Shown here in pieces: positions 45,373 through 54,108 of a DNA stretch of 64,000 bases. The first letter of the stretch is position 1, and each line of letters begins with the position of its first letter. Made by a program: the position numbers and the translations under genes. This DNA is from Pseudomonadales bacterium (GTDB taxonomy: Bacteria; Pseudomonadota; Gammaproteobacteria; Pseudomonadales; Pseudohongiellaceae): the NCBI GenBank assembly GCA_024234325.1, contig JACKOJ010000001.1, positions 124,001-188,000 on the forward strand, read 5' to 3'. Under the pieces are notes generated by a model, which worked only from the letters and a program-made list of their open reading frames with translations, was not told the origin of the DNA and did not search any database.

Positions 45373-48285
45373 TTACATTTCGTAAGTGATACGAGCGTAG
45401 AGCATACGGCCAGTCGGATCGTACAGAACGGATTCCATACCACCCAGCATCGGCACCTTCTGCGGCATGCGATCAAACAGGTTGCGGGCACCTACTGTCA
45501 GAGAGAACTCACCCCCCAGCGCCTCGTAGCCCGTGTAGTTGTAGCTGGCATCAAAAATCAGCGATGAACGCAGCATGGACGGATCACGGTAGTTGCTGAA
45601 CGGCATTCTGGCCTGATAAGAGAACTTGTCGGCGTCAAACACCATGTGGTGGATATAGTGGCCAGTGATGTTGGCACTGTGCTGACCGCGCAGCCAACCC
45701 AGACTCAGGTTGCCCTTCCAGCGCGGCATCGGGGGTACAGCACCAGTATTGTTGTTCTGGTTCCCGGCAGCCTCGACAACGGGGCGGTCAGGACGCAGTT
45801 GATACTGGTAGGTATCCACGTAAGTGCCGTTCAGGCCGACGTTGAACATCCCCAGGTCTCCCACGGAGAAGCGGTAGCTCCACTTCAGGTCCGCAGCGCG
45901 CACCAGCATGCTGGAGGCGTTGGAAGAGCCGCTGATGACGCGGTCGATCTGGTCCAGCGCCAGCGGATTACGCTGAATGCGCTTGTCGGAACGCGGATCG
46001 GCAACCCATGCAGCTACCTGAGCCAGGGTGGGTTTGCCAGGACCTGCGAAGCCGGTCGCCTGCTGGAAGTTGAAGAAGTCTGTTGCCAGCACGTCAGCCG
46101 TGGTGGAAGTCACGATACGGTCGGTGAAGTCCGTCTCGCTCCAGTCCACAGACACTTTCATGCCTTCGATCAGGTCCAGTTCAAAGCCCACGCTCATGGT
46201 ATCCGCAGACTCCGGCACCAGGTTCGGGTTGCCACGGGAGCAGTTCGCCGTGAACGCTGCGAAGGTGGTGAACGGATCCGATACGTTGGTCAGACCACAG
46301 GATTCCGGCGCGTTCAGGTCGTCCAGGGACGGCGCGATGAACGAGGTGCCCTTGCTGGCACGCAGCGTCAGGAAATCAAGCGGTGTGTACACAATCCCGT
46401 ATTTCGGGTCGGTGGAGGACTGGCCAGTGCTGTATTTTTCGTTGCGGATCGCAGCGGACAGCTCCAGATTGTCCAGTACCGGCAGGGACAGTTCCATGAA
46501 GTAAGAGTCTACATGGCGGCCATCACTGGTCGGGAACAGTTGGGAACCGATGAACACGTCGCCCGTCAGGCTGTGCAGACTCGGGATGTTGTCGAAACGG
46601 TCAGAACGGCGCTGATAGCCGATCGCAGAGGCAATGGAACCACCGGGCAGCTCGAAGCCACCGAGAGGCACGTCACCGCTGAACACCAGGTCGAAGGTCT
46701 GCAGCTTGTCTTCGTTGTGCACACGGTTGCTGTGCAGCACTGTGGAGTCCGCCACTGCCTGAGTATTCAGTGTAGACGGATCTGTGGAGACGAAGGGGTT
46801 GAAGCAGGCTTCGCGATCGTTCAGAACGTCACAGTTCAGGCCTTGCTGCAGAGCGCTCAGGCTGAAGTTCGGAGCCAGGGACTTCTCAAGTTGAGCGGAG
46901 TAGACGTAAGTTGCCACACCGCGCCAGCCTTCCACGTAGGGAACGGCGAAGTCGGCCTTGAGGGTCTGTCTCCAGCCACGGAAGTACACGTCAGAGCCCA
47001 TGGAGCCGTCAGAGTTGAGCTGGCTGGGCAGGGTGCCCTGCTTGCCCCAGGGACGCCAGGAAGCGAAACGGACGTCTTCGTTGAAGGCAATACCGTTCGG
47101 GTCGAGGATGACCTGGCCGGCGGCGTTGCGATCAGGGATGCCGTCACCGTTGGCGTCCTGTGCAAACAGCAGGTTGCCATTGGAGTCCTTCGCACGGAAG
47201 GGGTTGCCCGGCAGCTCGCCACGAATGACCGGCAGCTCGGACACGCGGCCGCCCGGGTTGGAGGCAGAGCCACGGTTGTAGGCACGACGGGAGAAGAAGC
47301 TGGTCGTAGCCTGCAGGCTCAGGTCGGGGCTCACGTCGTAGGACATGTTCACAAAGGCTGTACCAACGTCCTGGGCCGTGCGGTAATCCCAGAATTCACC
47401 GTAGTCGTACCAGCAGCGCGTGCCAGCAGCCGTGCCGGTGGAGGAGAACAGGAAGCCGTTCGGGTTGGAACCCTGCTGGGTCGGGTCTTCGCGGGTAGTA
47501 CCGCAGCCCGGGTCGGGCAGCGTGGTGGTGCGACCGGTCAGTTTGCCGGTGGCATCACGCAGGGGTACTGTGTAGTTGCCCGGGTTGGAGGTAGAGGAAG
47601 AAGTCAGACCGGCATTCATCTGGTCCGGACGGTCGCGCATGCGCAGCGTGCCATTCGTGCGCCACTCGGCCGCACCTACGATGTTCAGGCCGTTCCACTC
47701 GGTGCCGGCCAGCGCGCTGAGCAGGGTGTCCTTGTAGTCACCGCGGTCGTCGCCCTGCTGGTATACCTCAAGCTTGACGCCGTCATAGGCATCACGGGAT
47801 ACAAAGTTCACCACCCCGGCAACCGCCTGGGAGCCGTACAGTGCCGCAGCACCGTCGGTGACGATGTCCAGACGCTGCAGCGCGATCTGGGGAACGAAGG
47901 TGTTGACGTTGGTGCCGATCACACGCATGCCGTCCACCAGGTTCAGGGTAGCGCCGGCACCCAGACCACGCAGGTTGATGGAGGTCGTTGTGCTGGAAGC
48001 TCCGGTCAGGGAGTTCTGGGTAATGGAGGAACCCTGGTTGAAGCTCATGTTGTGAATTACGTCGCCCAGGTTCGGTGTCCCGGCAACGGCGATGTCTTCA
48101 GCGCCAATTTGCGTAATTGGAGATGCGGCGCGAAAACCCTCGGTACGACGAATGAAGGAGCCTGTTACAACGACTTCTTCTACTTCTGGAGCCTGAGCAA
48201 ACGCTGTACCGCTTAACTGGAGCAAGCCCAGAGAGATGGCAGCACAGAGCAGCTTCTTTTGTGGTGCGGATTGAAGAAAACTCAT
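45373..48285 (-). CDS. TonB-dependent receptor, tandem copy 2
   Basis: The protein has 970 residues with a signal peptide (LLCAAISLGLLQLSGTAFAQ), a TonB-box-like PEVEEVVVTGSFIRR, a plug with INLRGLGAGATLNLVDGMR and GAAALYGSQAVAGVVNFV, and a barrel ending in LYARITYEM. GGGGGAG precedes ATG 48285. It aligns almost throughout with copy 1; the clearest differences are in surface-loop segments, for example the insertion near FSSTGTAAGTRCWYDYGEFWDYR. This suggests divergence in ligand contact. Spacing of over 500 bases between the copies suggests separate transcription. Substrate unknown. Confidence 0.93.
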   Translation of the reverse strand: MSFLQSAPQKKLLCAAISLGLLQLSGTAFAQAPEVEEVVVTGSFIRRTEGFRAASPITQIGAEDIAVAGTPNLGDVIHNMSFNQGSSITQNSLTGASSTTTSINLRGLGAGATLNLVDGMRVIGTNVNTFVPQIALQRLDIVTDGAAALYGSQAVAGVVNFVSRDAYDGVKLEVYQQGDDRGDYKDTLLSALAGTEWNGLNIVGAAEWRTNGTLRMRDRPDQMNAGLTSSSTSNPGNYTVPLRDATGKLTGRTTTLPDPGCGTTREDPTQQGSNPNGFLFSSTGTAAGTRCWYDYGEFWDYRTAQDVGTAFVNMSYDVSPDLSLQATTSFFSRRAYNRGSASNPGGRVSELPVIRGELPGNPFRAKDSNGNLLFAQDANGDGIPDRNAAGQVILDPNGIAFNEDVRFASWRPWGKQGTLPSQLNSDGSMGSDVYFRGWRQTLKADFAVPYVEGWRGVATYVYSAQLEKSLAPNFSLSALQQGLNCDVLNDREACFNPFVSTDPSTLNTQAVADSTVLHSNRVHNEDKLQTFDLVFSGDVPLGGFELPGGSIASAIGYQRRSDRFDNIPSLHSLTGDVFIGSQLFPTSDGRHVDSYFMELSLPVLDNLELSAAIRNEKYSTGQSSTDPKYGIVYTPLDFLTLRASKGTSFIAPSLDDLNAPESCGLTNVSDPFTTFAAFTANCSRGNPNLVPESADTMSVGFELDLIEGMKVSVDWSETDFTDRIVTSTTADVLATDFFNFQQATGFAGPGKPTLAQVAAWVADPRSDKRIQRNPLALDQIDRVISGSSNASSMLVRAADLKWSYRFSVGDLGMFNVGLNGTYVDTYQYQLRPDRPVVEAAGNQNNNTGAVPPMPRWKGNLSLGWLRGQHSANITGHYIHHMVFDADKFSYQARMPFSNYRDPSMLRSSLIFDASYNYTGYEALGGEFSLTVGARNLFDRMPQKVPMLGGMESVLYDPTGRMLYARITYEM

Positions 48286-48640
48286 TTCTCCCCCTTAGTT
48301 TGTTTTTGTTTAGGACAACGAAAATTACTTATCAAAGTAATTTTCCCGACAATGAAAAACGGGGAACGAACGGACGGAAGGAACCTGACAGAAGAGGAGA
48401 ATGATGCGCTAGAACCACACTGCCTACCTGGCCGGCCAGCCTGCCTGCCGACTTCTTGGCGTGTACCAAAAACCCGAAATTGACTGCCTTTTTCGGCCAC
48501 GCGCCCAGGTGAGTGCGAGCCTGATCCGGTATATACCCGGGACTCGATCACTCGCAATATGGAAAAAATCACAACCGGCACCAATGAGACAGAAACCAGT
48601 TTTTTGTCGACGAACGGAAATGAATTCTTAAGAAGAAATC
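48286..48640. other. Intergenic region without a supported gene
   Basis: These 355 bases lie upstream of tandem receptor copy 2 and downstream of the aldehyde dehydrogenase. The region is AT-richer than the flanking genes and should contain the receptor promoter, but I cannot point to a convincing -35/-10 pair or operator. A short 74-codon frame here looks like chance. Confidence 0.5.
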
Positions 48641-50107
48641 TCAGAGTCCGCCGAGGCAGAGGTACTTGATTTCGAGGTATTCATCCAGACCATAACGCGA
48701 CCCTTCACGCCCGAGACCCGAGGCCTTCACCCCGCCAAAAGGGGCCAGTTCTGTGGAAATAAGGCCGGTATTGATGCCGACCATCCCGTACTCCAGCGCC
48801 TCGGACACCCGAAATACCCGCCCTACATCCCGGGTAAAGAGATAAGATGCCAAACCAAACTCGGTGTCGTTCGCCATCGCAATCGCCTCTTCGTCTGTTT
48901 CAAAACGAATCAGCGCCGCAACCGGGCCAAAGGTCTCTTCTTTTGCCAGTCGCGTCTGCTGGGATACATTCACCAGAATGCTGGGAGCAAAGAAGCAGGT
49001 GTTCTCGACTGCAAGATCGCCCCCCAACGTTAATTCTCCGCCTTTTTCCAGCGCATCGGAGATGTGCTCCTGCACCTTCTTCACCGCACTCTCGTTAATC
49101 AGCGGCCCTAACTGGACTCCGTCCTCCAGACCATTGCCAACACGTAGCTTGCTGACCGCTTCCTGCAGCTTCTGTGCAAAGGCGTCGTATATCCCCGACT
49201 GCACATAGAAGCGGTTGGCACACACGCAGGTCTGCCCGTTGTTGCGGAATTTGGACACGATGGCGCCCTCTACCGCGGCATCCAGATCGGCATCGTCAAA
49301 GACAATAAAGGGAGCATTGCCCCCCAGTTCCAGAGAGATGCGCTTGATGTCATGGGCACACTGGGCCATCAGGGTACGACCGATCTCGGTAGAGCCAGTG
49401 AAGGACAGCTTGCGCACGACAGGGTTGCCGGTCAGTTCGCCGCCAATTTCCCCTGCGCTGCCAGTGACCACATTGAGTACACCGGCAGGCACTCCCGCCC
49501 GCAGCGCCAGTTCTGCAAGGGCCAGCGCCGAGAACGGCGTCTGCGAAGCCGGCTTGACCACCATGGTGCAGCCGGCAGCCAGCGCGGGAGCCGCCTTGCG
49601 GGTCAGCATGGCTGCCGGGAAGTTCCACGGCGTGATGGCGGCGGTCACACCAACGGGCTGCTTGATTACCAGAATCCGCTTGTCCTGCTGATGACCGGGA
49701 ATGGTGTCCCCGTAAGCGCGCTTGGCCTCCTCCGAGAACCACTCGATGAAGGAGGCCGCGTAGGCAATCTCCCCTTTCGCCTCCGCCAGCGGTTTGCCCT
49801 GCTCCAGGGTCATCAAACGTGCCAGATCGTCCTGATTCGCCATGACCAGCTCGAACCAGCGCCGCAGCACCTGGCCGCGCTCCTTGGCGGTCTTCTCGCG
49901 CCAAGGCGTCAGGGCATTCTGGGCGGCATCGATGGCCGCCCGGGTTTCCTGCGCTCCCATGGCAGGCACCGTGCCCAGCAGGGCGCCGGTGGCGGGGTTA
50001 TGCACTTCGAGAACTCCGCCTCCGGCGGCCAATACCCAGGCACCACCAATGCAGCACTGCTGGCGGAACAGGGTGGGGTCGGCGAGACGTGGTTCGGGGA
50101 TGCTCAT
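48641..50107 (-). CDS. gabD: NAD(P)-dependent succinate-semialdehyde dehydrogenase family protein
   Basis: The protein has 488 residues and is an aldehyde dehydrogenase. NAD(P)-binding and catalytic blocks are visible: ITPWNFPAAMLTRKAAPALAAGCTMVVKPA, FTGSTEIGR, the glutamate in SLELGGNAPF, and the cysteine in NNGQTCVCANRFYV. These, with EEIFGP-like KEETFGPVAAL, match the GabD group that oxidises succinate semialdehyde to succinate; other semialdehydes are possible. Its start overlaps the cytochrome c stop by four bases (ATGA), so it is translationally coupled to a sulfite dehydrogenase operon, an unexpected partner. Confidence 0.88.
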   Translation of the reverse strand: MSIPEPRLADPTLFRQQCCIGGAWVLAAGGGVLEVHNPATGALLGTVPAMGAQETRAAIDAAQNALTPWREKTAKERGQVLRRWFELVMANQDDLARLMTLEQGKPLAEAKGEIAYAASFIEWFSEEAKRAYGDTIPGHQQDKRILVIKQPVGVTAAITPWNFPAAMLTRKAAPALAAGCTMVVKPASQTPFSALALAELALRAGVPAGVLNVVTGSAGEIGGELTGNPVVRKLSFTGSTEIGRTLMAQCAHDIKRISLELGGNAPFIVFDDADLDAAVEGAIVSKFRNNGQTCVCANRFYVQSGIYDAFAQKLQEAVSKLRVGNGLEDGVQLGPLINESAVKKVQEHISDALEKGGELTLGGDLAVENTCFFAPSILVNVSQQTRLAKEETFGPVAALIRFETDEEAIAMANDTEFGLASYLFTRDVGRVFRVSEALEYGMVGINTGLISTELAPFGGVKASGLGREGSRYGLDEYLEIKYLCLGGL

Positions 50108-50655
50108 GGGCTTGCCTTCTGCACCTGGCTGCGATCGACAAAGCCGTCGCGGTTTGGCATGACGACGGCCGGCAGGGAATTGCGGTTGAGTTCAAAGTCC
50201 TCGGTGATGAGTCCGTTCAGATGCAGCACATAGGCCACCACCTGATAGACCTCGACATCGCTCAGCGATTTGGGCGCTGTCGGGGGCATCGCTCGTCGCA
50301 CATAGTCATACACCGTGGTGGCGTAGGGCCAGTAACTGCCCACAGTCATCAGTGGCGGGGTCGCCGTGGTGGAGCCACCGGCAAGAGCGGGCACCCCGGG
50401 CGTCCCCTCACCCTGCGCGCCATGACACGCGGCACATTGCTGGGCATACAGCGCACGCCCCTGTGCCGCGGTGCCGGCGCCCGGAGGCAGCCCGCTGCCA
50501 TCGGGCATCACAATCAGATCCACGCCCTGCAGTTGGTCTTCACTCACCGCCTGCCCCAGATGAGGCGTGTTCTCTGCCGCCAGGCCGGTGGAGGCCAGGG
50601 GCAGCAGGCAGACGAGGCCCGTCAGCAGGCGGGTACGCAGTTCAGGCGTAAACAT
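50104..50655 (-). CDS. Single-haem cytochrome c subunit of sulfite dehydrogenase
   Basis: The protein has 183 residues with a signal peptide (LLTGLVCLLPLASTGLA). The haem c motif is CAACH, and the axial methionine is likely in RRAMPPTAPKSLSD, followed by VYQVVAYVLHLNGLI, the end of a class I cytochrome c fold. It most resembles the SoxD/SorB-type electron acceptor paired with a molybdopterin sulfite dehydrogenase. Its start overlaps the SoxC-like stop by 14 bases, and its stop overlaps gabD. It would pass electrons from sulfite oxidation to the respiratory chain in the periplasm. SoxD proper usually carries two haems, so this is a shorter variant. Confidence 0.85.
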   Translation of the reverse strand: MFTPELRTRLLTGLVCLLPLASTGLAAENTPHLGQAVSEDQLQGVDLIVMPDGSGLPPGAGTAAQGRALYAQQCAACHGAQGEGTPGVPALAGGSTTATPPLMTVGSYWPYATTVYDYVRRAMPPTAPKSLSDVEVYQVVAYVLHLNGLITEDFELNRNSLPAVVMPNRDGFVDRSQVQKASP

Positions 50656-51931
50656 TCTTCACCTCCCCTGCGGCAGACACCGCCCAGCTCTGAATGCCGT
50701 TGTAGTGGAAGCGGTTCGCCGGGCTGTAGCCCGCCAGCACCTGCTGTCGTGTGGGTTGCACGTTGCCAGCCGCATCCGTGGCTCGGCTCTGCAGCACTGC
50801 AGGTGCGCCCTCCCACAGCCAGGGCAGGCGGAAGCGGGTCAGTGCCAGCTCCTGCCCGGTGCCTTCCAGATGAGCATCTGCCCAGGTGCGGCCGCCGTCC
50901 GCGGACACCTCGACACGACGAATCGCCCCGCTGCCAGACCAGGCCACGCCGGTGATTTCGTGCAGCCCCTGCCGACGCAGCAGCATCTGCCCGGAAGGTG
51001 CGGTAATGAGCGATTTGACGCCCATGGGAAAGGTGAACTGCAGCGCCCGGCCATCGGGCAGCAGATCGGTATAGCGCGAGGTCTCGTCACGGAAATTGGC
51101 GGGAGCATCGGCGAGCTTGATCTGGGTCAGCCACTTCACGCTGACATTGCCCTCCCAGCCCGGCACAAACAGGCGCATGGGGTAGCCCTGTTCGGGGCGG
51201 ATGGGTTCCCCGTTCTGATACAGCGCGATAAACACATCCTGCAGCGCCTTGTTCAGGGGAATGGAGCGGCCCATGCTGGCACCGTCTGCCCCCGTGGAAG
51301 TCACCCAGCTCGCCCCCTCGGCGATCCCGGCCTCATCCAGCAGGGTGGACAGCTTCACGCCTGTCCATTCGGCACAGGACAACAGGCCGTGAATCGCGGC
51401 GGCACTGCTGTCACCGGCCTGAGCGGAGGTATTGGCGCCGCTGTTGCCGGAACACTCCAGAAAATAGAGTCGGCTCTGCATCGGGTAGGCCAGCAGGTCT
51501 TCATAAGTGAAGCGCAAAGGCTGGCGCACCAGGCCGTGTATGAGCAACTGGTGCTGAGCCGGGTCGATGTCGGGCACCCCGGCGTGGTGGCGCTCGAAAT
51601 GCAGGCTGTTGGGCGTGATATTGCCCTGCAGCAGGTGCAGGGGGGTACGCGAGACGCCGGAACCGGGCAGCGTGGCACTCGGGTTGCCAGCCAGACGCTG
51701 AACGTTACCGGCAAAGCTGGATGGATTGCCGTAGGCAGACGGATCGCGCCCCGGGCGTTTGGACCAGTCCGGAATTTCCACTCGACTGCTGTCGGCTGCC
51801 AGCACTTTGGCACTCACCAGCCCTCCGGCACCCGCCAGCCCCAGGCCCAGCAGATGACGGCGGCTCAGCAGGCCATTGCCCGCCACACGATCCCAGCTTG
51901 CTTTCTTGTTCTGATTATTGATTTCGCTCAT
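50642..51931 (-). CDS. soxC: SoxC-like molybdopterin sulfite dehydrogenase
   Basis: The protein has 429 residues from ATG 51931; five upstream codons are possible. A Tat signal (SRRHLLGLG, RR at 24-25) exports the folded protein with its molybdenum cofactor. The cofactor-binding cysteine is C160 in YFLECSGNSG. The oxidoreductase molybdopterin domain (about 100-290) carries LIHGLVRQPLRFTYEDL, GYPMRLFVPGWEGNVSVKWL and the C-terminal Mo-co dimerisation domain (about 300-425). It oxidises sulfite, or sulfane intermediates if the full Sox system is present elsewhere; no soxXYZAB is in the window. First gene of a three-gene unit. Confidence 0.87.
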   Translation of the reverse strand: MSEINNQNKKASWDRVAGNGLLSRRHLLGLGLAGAGGLVSAKVLAADSSRVEIPDWSKRPGRDPSAYGNPSSFAGNVQRLAGNPSATLPGSGVSRTPLHLLQGNITPNSLHFERHHAGVPDIDPAQHQLLIHGLVRQPLRFTYEDLLAYPMQSRLYFLECSGNSGANTSAQAGDSSAAAIHGLLSCAEWTGVKLSTLLDEAGIAEGASWVTSTGADGASMGRSIPLNKALQDVFIALYQNGEPIRPEQGYPMRLFVPGWEGNVSVKWLTQIKLADAPANFRDETSRYTDLLPDGRALQFTFPMGVKSLITAPSGQMLLRRQGLHEITGVAWSGSGAIRRVEVSADGGRTWADAHLEGTGQELALTRFRLPWLWEGAPAVLQSRATDAAGNVQPTRQQVLAGYSPANRFHYNGIQSWAVSAAGEVKNVYA

Positions 51932-52012
51932 GACTCGCCGCCTCATGCGTGGTCTGTGAATGGATTTGCTGCTATGTTGTGCCTGAATTTTACACGTCGT
52001 TTCACAGCCTAA

Positions 52013-52666
52013 ATGATGCCCTGTGCAAAAGCCATAGCAGCCGCCCTGCCCCTACTGACCCTGTCGCTTCTGGTCGGAAGCAGCCTTTCCGGCGCGCAGG
52101 AAACCGTGGTCATGCGGGACTGGGACGTGCGCAGTTTCGAGGGCAACACCGATTATCAGGTGGTGGCTGTGGACGGCGCCTCAGTGCTGCAGGCCGAGGC
52201 GCAGGACAGTGCCAGCGCGCTGTATCAGGAGCGTCGCATCGATCTGCGCCAGACTCCCTACCTGCACTGGCGCTGGCGTACCGAATCTGCCGGCCCGAAC
52301 GGCGCGGACGAGACCCGCAAGCCCGGCGACGATTACCCGGCCCGTGTCTATGTGGTACGCAGCGGCGGGCTGGCCTTCTGGCGCACCAAGGCCCTGAACT
52401 ATGTCTGGTCGCGCCAGCATCCCGTGGACAGCCGCTGGCCCAACCCCTTTGCGGGGGACAACGTGCAGATGTGGGCCGTGGATACGGGGCCGGAGAACCA
52501 GGACGAATGGCGCACCCACGTGCGGGACGTACGCGCCGACTGGCTGGCCGCCTTCGGTGAAGAGATTGACAGCCTGGACGGGCTGGCACTGATGACAGAC
52601 ACGGACAACAGCGGCGGCACGGCCCGAAGCTGGTATGCGGATATTCATTTCAGCGCGCAACGCTGA
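52013..52666 (+). CDS. DUF3047 secreted protein
   Basis: The protein has 217 residues with a signal peptide (ALPLLTLSLLVGSSLSGAQ). The family pattern is visible as ALYQERRIDLRQTPYLHWRWRTE, then DDYPARVYVV and ALNYVWSRQ, ending LALMTDTDNSGGTARSWYADIHF. DUF3047 has no established reaction. Two adjacent ATG codons (52013 and 52016) are possible starts. It is divergent from soxC across 81 bases, while the beta-CASP gene starts 30 bases downstream. Confidence 0.85.
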   Translation: MMPCAKAIAAALPLLTLSLLVGSSLSGAQETVVMRDWDVRSFEGNTDYQVVAVDGASVLQAEAQDSASALYQERRIDLRQTPYLHWRWRTESAGPNGADETRKPGDDYPARVYVVRSGGLAFWRTKALNYVWSRQHPVDSRWPNPFAGDNVQMWAVDTGPENQDEWRTHVRDVRADWLAAFGEEIDSLDGLALMTDTDNSGGTARSWYADIHFSAQR

Positions 52667-52696
52667 GCGGCAGCGCGCGCAACACAGGGAGGGAAT

Positions 52697-54100
52697 ATGG
52701 GAACCATTACTTTTCACGGGGCGGCACAGGAAGTCACGGGCTCCTGCCATTTGGTGGAATCACCGGCGCTTGGCCGGGTGTTGCTGGACTGCGGTGTGCG
52801 CCAGGGCGGAGACGCCCTGAACCGGGTGCAGGACGAGGGGTTTCCCTTTGACCCGACCAGCATCGACGCGGTCATTCTCTCCCACGCCCACCTGGACCAC
52901 TCCGGTCTGCTGCCAACCCTGGTGCACCAGGGCTTCAGGGGTCCCATTTACTGCACCCAGGCCACCAAGGGGCTGCTGCGCATCCTGCTGGAGGACGCCT
53001 CGGGCCTCTACCACCGCGACCTCGAACACGAAAACCTGCGCCGGGAACGCAGCGGTCGGCCCCAACTGGAAGAGGAATACACGGAGAAGGACGTCGCCAA
53101 GGTACTCGATCTGTGCGACACCAGCGTCTACCGCTCACCGCGCCCGCTCAGCCCCGATGCGGTGCTGACCTTCCACGATGCCGGCCACATTCTTGGCTCC
53201 TCGATTGTCGAACTTGTCCTGACCGAGAAAGGGGAGACCCGGCGCCTGGTGTTCTCTGGCGATCTCGGCAAGACAGACTCCGTGCTGATGAACGATCCGG
53301 CCACGCTGGAAGAGGCCGATATCGTCATGATGGAAGGCACCTACGGCGATCGCAATCACCGCAGCATGGACAACACCCTGGAACAGCTCGAACAGATTCT
53401 CCACGACACCTGGGAGCGCGGCGGCAATGTCCTGATCCCCTCGTTCGCCGTGGGGCGTGCGCAGGAAATCATCTACCACCTCGGCTGCCTCTACCACGCG
53501 GGCAAGCTGGACGGCTGGCAGATATTCCTCGACAGCCCCATGGCCATCGAGGTCACCCAGGTCTACGACCACTGGCTGCACATTCTGGACTCCAAGGACG
53601 TGCGTTGCCTGACGCAGTTTGGCCGCGAATCCCTGGAGCTGTTCCTGCCGACCCTGAAGCTGACCAACAGCCCGGAAGAGTCCATGGGCATCAACCGCAT
53701 CAAACGCGGCGCCATCATCATCGCCGGCAGCGGCATGTGCACGGGGGGGCGCATCCGCCACCACTTCAAGCACCGCATCTGGCGTGAACACAACACCCTG
53801 CTCTTCATCGGCTTCCAGGCCCGCGGCACCCTCGGGCGCCGACTGGTGGACGGCGAGAAGAAGATCCGCCTGTTCGGCGACGAGTACCTGGTCCGCGCCC
53901 GCATCGAAACCCTGGGCGGCTTCTCCGCCCATGCCGGGCAGAGCGAACTGATTGACTGGGCCCTGCACTTCAGGAACCAGCCCCGCATGATTCTGGTCCA
54001 CGGCGAGGCAGAGGCACTGGAGGCGCTGTCGCTCAAACTGTGGGATGAACACAAGGTACGCTGCACCGTGCCCGCCCAGGGCGACTGCATCAGTTTCTGA
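52697..54100 (+). CDS. Beta-CASP metallo-beta-lactamase fold hydrolase with RMMBL domain
   Basis: The protein has 467 residues. The zinc-binding motif HAHLDH (H63, H65, D67, H68) is followed by FHDAGHILGSS and FSGDLGKTD. The beta-CASP insert (about 210-370) carries IAGSGMCTGGR, and the RNA-specificity domain FSAHAGQSELIDW is near the end. This set of motifs belongs to the CPSF/Ysh1-like RNA-processing family, so an RNase role is expected by homology. GGAGGG precedes ATG 52697. Eight bases separate its stop from the P-type ATPase start, so the two are cotranscribed. Confidence 0.92.
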   Translation: MGTITFHGAAQEVTGSCHLVESPALGRVLLDCGVRQGGDALNRVQDEGFPFDPTSIDAVILSHAHLDHSGLLPTLVHQGFRGPIYCTQATKGLLRILLEDASGLYHRDLEHENLRRERSGRPQLEEEYTEKDVAKVLDLCDTSVYRSPRPLSPDAVLTFHDAGHILGSSIVELVLTEKGETRRLVFSGDLGKTDSVLMNDPATLEEADIVMMEGTYGDRNHRSMDNTLEQLEQILHDTWERGGNVLIPSFAVGRAQEIIYHLGCLYHAGKLDGWQIFLDSPMAIEVTQVYDHWLHILDSKDVRCLTQFGRESLELFLPTLKLTNSPEESMGINRIKRGAIIIAGSGMCTGGRIRHHFKHRIWREHNTLLFIGFQARGTLGRRLVDGEKKIRLFGDEYLVRARIETLGGFSAHAGQSELIDWALHFRNQPRMILVHGEAEALEALSLKLWDEHKVRCTVPAQGDCISF

Positions 54101-54108
54101 GGCGGTTC

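Noticed and set aside
45646..48216. 856-codon plus-strand open frame opposite the second TonB receptor
   Set aside because: It is a complete antisense shadow of a well-supported receptor in GC-rich DNA, has no ribosome site, and its composition (Val, Arg, Gly, His rich) is that of a mirror frame.
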